Assembly (NCBI RefSeq): GCF_003429095.1 | Contig: NZ_QVTE01000051.1 | Location: 113,998 to 177,997 of the forward strand | DNA length: 64,000 nucleotides | Direction of reading: 5' to 3' | Source: Peribacillus saganii | Lineage (GTDB): Bacteria > Bacillota > Bacilli > Bacillales > DSM-1321 | Shown: piece after piece, positions 61,848-64,000 of the stretch | Numbering within the stretch: position 1 is the first letter of the stretch | Layout: every line of letters starts with the position of its first letter | Notes under the pieces: generated by a model | Database searches by the model: none | What the model was told of the DNA's origin: nothing | What the model saw: only the letters and a program-made list of their open reading frames with translations | Position numbers and translations under genes: made by a program

Positions 61848-63116
61848 TTAAATTAACAAATGAAATAAATTGCTATCCTTATTCACTTCCATAAAAGGGA
61901 AACCCTTTTGAGCCATCCGGTTGATCAAACCTTGATAATCCTGCCGGTTCTTAAGTTCGATCCCCACAAGGGCTGGCCCGCTGTCTTTATTGTTTTTCTT
62001 TGTATATTCAAATCTGGTAATATCATCAGTTGGTCCAAGAACTTCATCAAGGAACTCTCTTAGTGCACCTGCCCGCTGCGGGAAATTTACAATGAAATAA
62101 TAGAGCAGTCCTTCGTATTGCAGGGAACGTTCTTTTATTTCCTGCATTCTGCCGATATCGTTATTTCCGCCAGAAATGACGCAGACAACCGTTTTTCCCT
62201 TAATTTCTTCACGATAAAGGTCCAATGCGGCAATAGACAGCGCGCCTGCCGGTTCTGCCACGATTGCATGCTCGTTATACAATTCCAAAATGGTGGTGCA
62301 GATTTTCCCCTCCGGAACAAGCAGGATATCATCTATAAGCTCCCTGCATATTTCAAACGTTTTTTGCCCAACACATTTAACAGCAGCTCCGTCAACAAAG
62401 GTCTCGATGGATTCCAATGCGGTTATCCCGCCCTGTGAGATAGCTGTTTTCATCGATGCAGCACCAGCAGGCTCCACACCAATGCAGCGGGTTTGTGGGG
62501 AAATTGTTTTCAAGTAGGTGGATAAGCCGGCCATTAAGCCTCCCCCGCCAATTCCTGCAAAAACAAAATCGATCTGTTCATCAATATCATTCAGTATTTC
62601 GACTGCTACTGTTCCTTGCCCAGCCATTACTTTTTCATCGTCAAAAGGGTGGATGAACACCATTTTGTCCTTCTCTGCGCACTCTACCGCTTTTGAAAAT
62701 GAATCGTCAAAGGTATCCCCAACTAATTCAATCTCCACTGCTCCTTTTCCGAACAGCTCTACCTGGTTGACTTTTTGCCTTGGCGTCGTGGCTGGCATAA
62801 AAATCTTCCCGCGTATGCCTAATTGCCTGCATGCATAGGCTACACCCTGGGCGTGATTGCCGGCACTCGCGCAAACAACCCCGTTTTCAATTTTATCTGC
62901 AGGCAGGGATTTTATTTTATGGTAAGCACCTCTCAATTTAAAAGATCGTACATGCTGTAAATCTTCCCGTTTCACATAAACACTGCATCCATATTTCTCA
63001 GAAAGCACTTCATTCTTCTGAAGAGGAGTGTGTGAAACAAGGTCCTTTAGCTGATTATAAGCAATCAGGATGTCTTCAATCGTAAGCCACTTTTTTACAG
63101 AAACGGTTTGAGTCAT
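61848..63116 (-). CDS. ilvA: Threonine ammonia-lyase IlvA
   Basis: 422 residues. PLP-lysine in RSFKLRGAYHKI, the glycine loop GGGGLMAGL, and SAGNHAQGVA are conserved. The C-terminal ACT-like domain (YYFIVNFPQRAGALREFLDEV) provides isoleucine feedback. It deaminates threonine to 2-oxobutyrate, the first step of isoleucine synthesis. AGAGGAGAAGGTA precedes ATG. No T-box was seen upstream. Length equals the B. subtilis enzyme. Confidence 0.96.
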   Translation of the reverse strand: MTQTVSVKKWLTIEDILIAYNQLKDLVSHTPLQKNEVLSEKYGCSVYVKREDLQHVRSFKLRGAYHKIKSLPADKIENGVVCASAGNHAQGVAYACRQLGIRGKIFMPATTPRQKVNQVELFGKGAVEIELVGDTFDDSFSKAVECAEKDKMVFIHPFDDEKVMAGQGTVAVEILNDIDEQIDFVFAGIGGGGLMAGLSTYLKTISPQTRCIGVEPAGAASMKTAISQGGITALESIETFVDGAAVKCVGQKTFEICRELIDDILLVPEGKICTTILELYNEHAIVAEPAGALSIAALDLYREEIKGKTVVCVISGGNNDIGRMQEIKERSLQYEGLLYYFIVNFPQRAGALREFLDEVLGPTDDITRFEYTKKNNKDSGPALVGIELKNRQDYQGLINRMAQKGFPFMEVNKDSNLFHLLI

Positions 63117-63352
63117 TACCTTCTCCTCTATCCTGTGAATTTTTTACCCCGACTGAAATCAGGTATTATTAATCTGTAAATTATAACACTTTATAAGAAC
63201 AGTTCAACTTATTTTTCAAAAAATTCACACACCTGAAAGCATTTTTGTGGATAAGGATAAAATTTGTAAATATAATAGTAAAAGGTAAGCGTTTGCATTT
63301 ATTGAGTAATGAGGAATAAAAGGGTTCATTTTAAATTGGGGAGGTTTAAATA

Positions 63353-63595
63353 ATGGAGTTTTCCCTATGTTCAACTGATTGTGCCCTGCCTGTCGAGATA
63401 ACAGTCGATGATGACAATGGCAGGTACATGATACGAAAAAGTGATTCAAGCGGAGAATTTTTCAACACACCTGGTGAATTAATCACTTGGGTAAAGCAAA
63501 ATTTGTCGGTCGAGCAGTTCTGTACCCCTTTAGAATTTTACGAAATGATCAAGACCCTCACAGATTACGAAATGAATAACTTTCAAAATAGTTAA
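63353..63595 (+). CDS. Hypothetical acidic protein (80 aa)
   Basis: GGGGAGG lies 8 nt before ATG. The product opens MEFSLCSTDCALPVEITVDD, has VDDDNGRYMIRKSDSSGEFF and a helical tail (PLEFYEMIKTLTDYEMNN). No signal or membrane segment. The coding pattern and ribosome site are good, and a strong terminator follows. Not recognised. Confidence 0.7.
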   Translation: MEFSLCSTDCALPVEITVDDDNGRYMIRKSDSSGEFFNTPGELITWVKQNLSVEQFCTPLEFYEMIKTLTDYEMNNFQNS

Positions 63596-63610
63596 ACTTA
63601 TTTCATTATA

Positions 63611-63658
63611 AAAAATCCTGAACCTTCATTGGGCAATCAATGATGGCCAGGATTTTTC
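63611..63658 (+). terminator. Terminator of 63353 gene
   Basis: AAAAATCCTG...CAGGATTTTT stem. Confidence 0.85.
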
Positions 63659-63849
63659 TTTATAGGCAGGAGATATCCCTGTTTCTTTATGGAATGCTTT
63701 ACTGTTAAACTCGCCTGTTGTTTTCCGCTCTAGTGGCGGTTCGGGAGCCTCCTCGGCGTTTGCCAGTGGGGTCTCCCTTGACCCGTTTTTCCCGCAGGAC
63801 GTTGAATTGGCTTCCCCGAATAAACACAGCACAAGAAAATGTGAATGGA

Positions 63850-64000
63850 AAAGCGGAAGCGCCCTGATTTAGAGGACGAACGGCTAAATTCGCCACGTCC
63901 GCATGTCTTCGCCGTTCTGACCCACATCCTGTGGGCCTCTGACAAGCATATGACAGCGCTGACAGAAGGCGCTTTTTGCCTTCCGAAGTGATTGGCTTAT
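63850..64000 (+). repeat. Intergenic repeat family, copy H (cut by window end)
   Basis: AAAGCGGAAGCGCCCTGATT, GAACGGCTAA, CCCACATCCTGTGGG and GCGCTGACAGAAGGCGCTTT match copy F block for block; the GGAGCTAGAC end lies beyond the window. Confidence 0.75.

Noticed and set aside
63117..63352. T-box leader for ilvA
   Set aside because: No AGGGTGGNACCGCG-type T-box sequence or specifier stem; only AT-rich promoter-like DNA.

Overview
The window looks like a chromosomal segment of an endospore-forming, low-GC member of the Bacillaceae. It resembles environmental Bacillus, Mesobacillus or Cytobacillus more than B. subtilis itself. Evidence: strong Shine-Dalgarno sites, two S-box (SAM-I) riboswitches, sporulation-associated genes (Spo0M, YjcZ family, lysine 2,3-aminomutase cluster, Ku/LigD), and blocks collinear with B. 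subtilis (ctpA-yodJ-deoD, yozD-yodN-yozE, yokU-kamA and yodP-Q-R-S-T; msrBA, ypmS-R-Q-P and ilvA). No rRNA, canonical tRNA, CRISPR array, transposase or intact prophage was seen.

Layout. 0-5.7 kb: 3' part of yitJ behind an S-box, a methyltransferase, a MOSC protein, a type I toxin locus with a consensus LexA box, a solitary phage-type holin, and mscL with a zinc-ribbon tail. 5.7-18.2 kb: PAP2 phosphatase, the divergent ku/ligD end-joining pair, dapF, an EAL-HDOD regulator with a Spo0A box, purine permease, carbonic anhydrase, uppP. 18.2-31 kb: a structured leader whose parts resemble tRNA halves in permuted order before a GNAT gene; then a MurG-type enzyme, MscS, MATE, an SDR lacking catalytic residues, a CAP secreted protein, a CobW GTPase, an AlbA_2 protein, a decayed GNAT pseudogene and an LCP lipoprotein. 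31-47 kb: ctpA, yodJ, deoD, spo0M, yozD/yodN/yozE, then the kam locus. There yodT-S-R-Q-orf-P, the sigma-54 activator kamR, and kamA-yokU behind a well-matched -24/-12 promoter probably make a lysine to beta-lysine catabolic route. 47-64 kb: a YjcZ peptide, an SGNH hydrolase, DUF502, a second S-box before a MetE-like protein, yfhF, a PTS IIA protein, msrBA, a DUF4397 protein, ypmS/ypmR/ypmQ, a PCYCGC lipoprotein, DegV, ypmP, tatC, tatA and ilvA.

At least eight copies or fragments of one intergenic repeat family (common end GGGCGCTGGAGCTAGAC, several hairpins) are scattered through the window. One lies between the yitJ riboswitch and its gene. Functional links include sulfur and methionine control (two S-boxes, MsrA/MsrB), envelope maintenance (UppP, MurG-type, LCP, CtpA, YodJ, PAP2), and spore-stage lysine metabolism plus DNA end joining. 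All family assignments come from reading the sequence; no database search was run.
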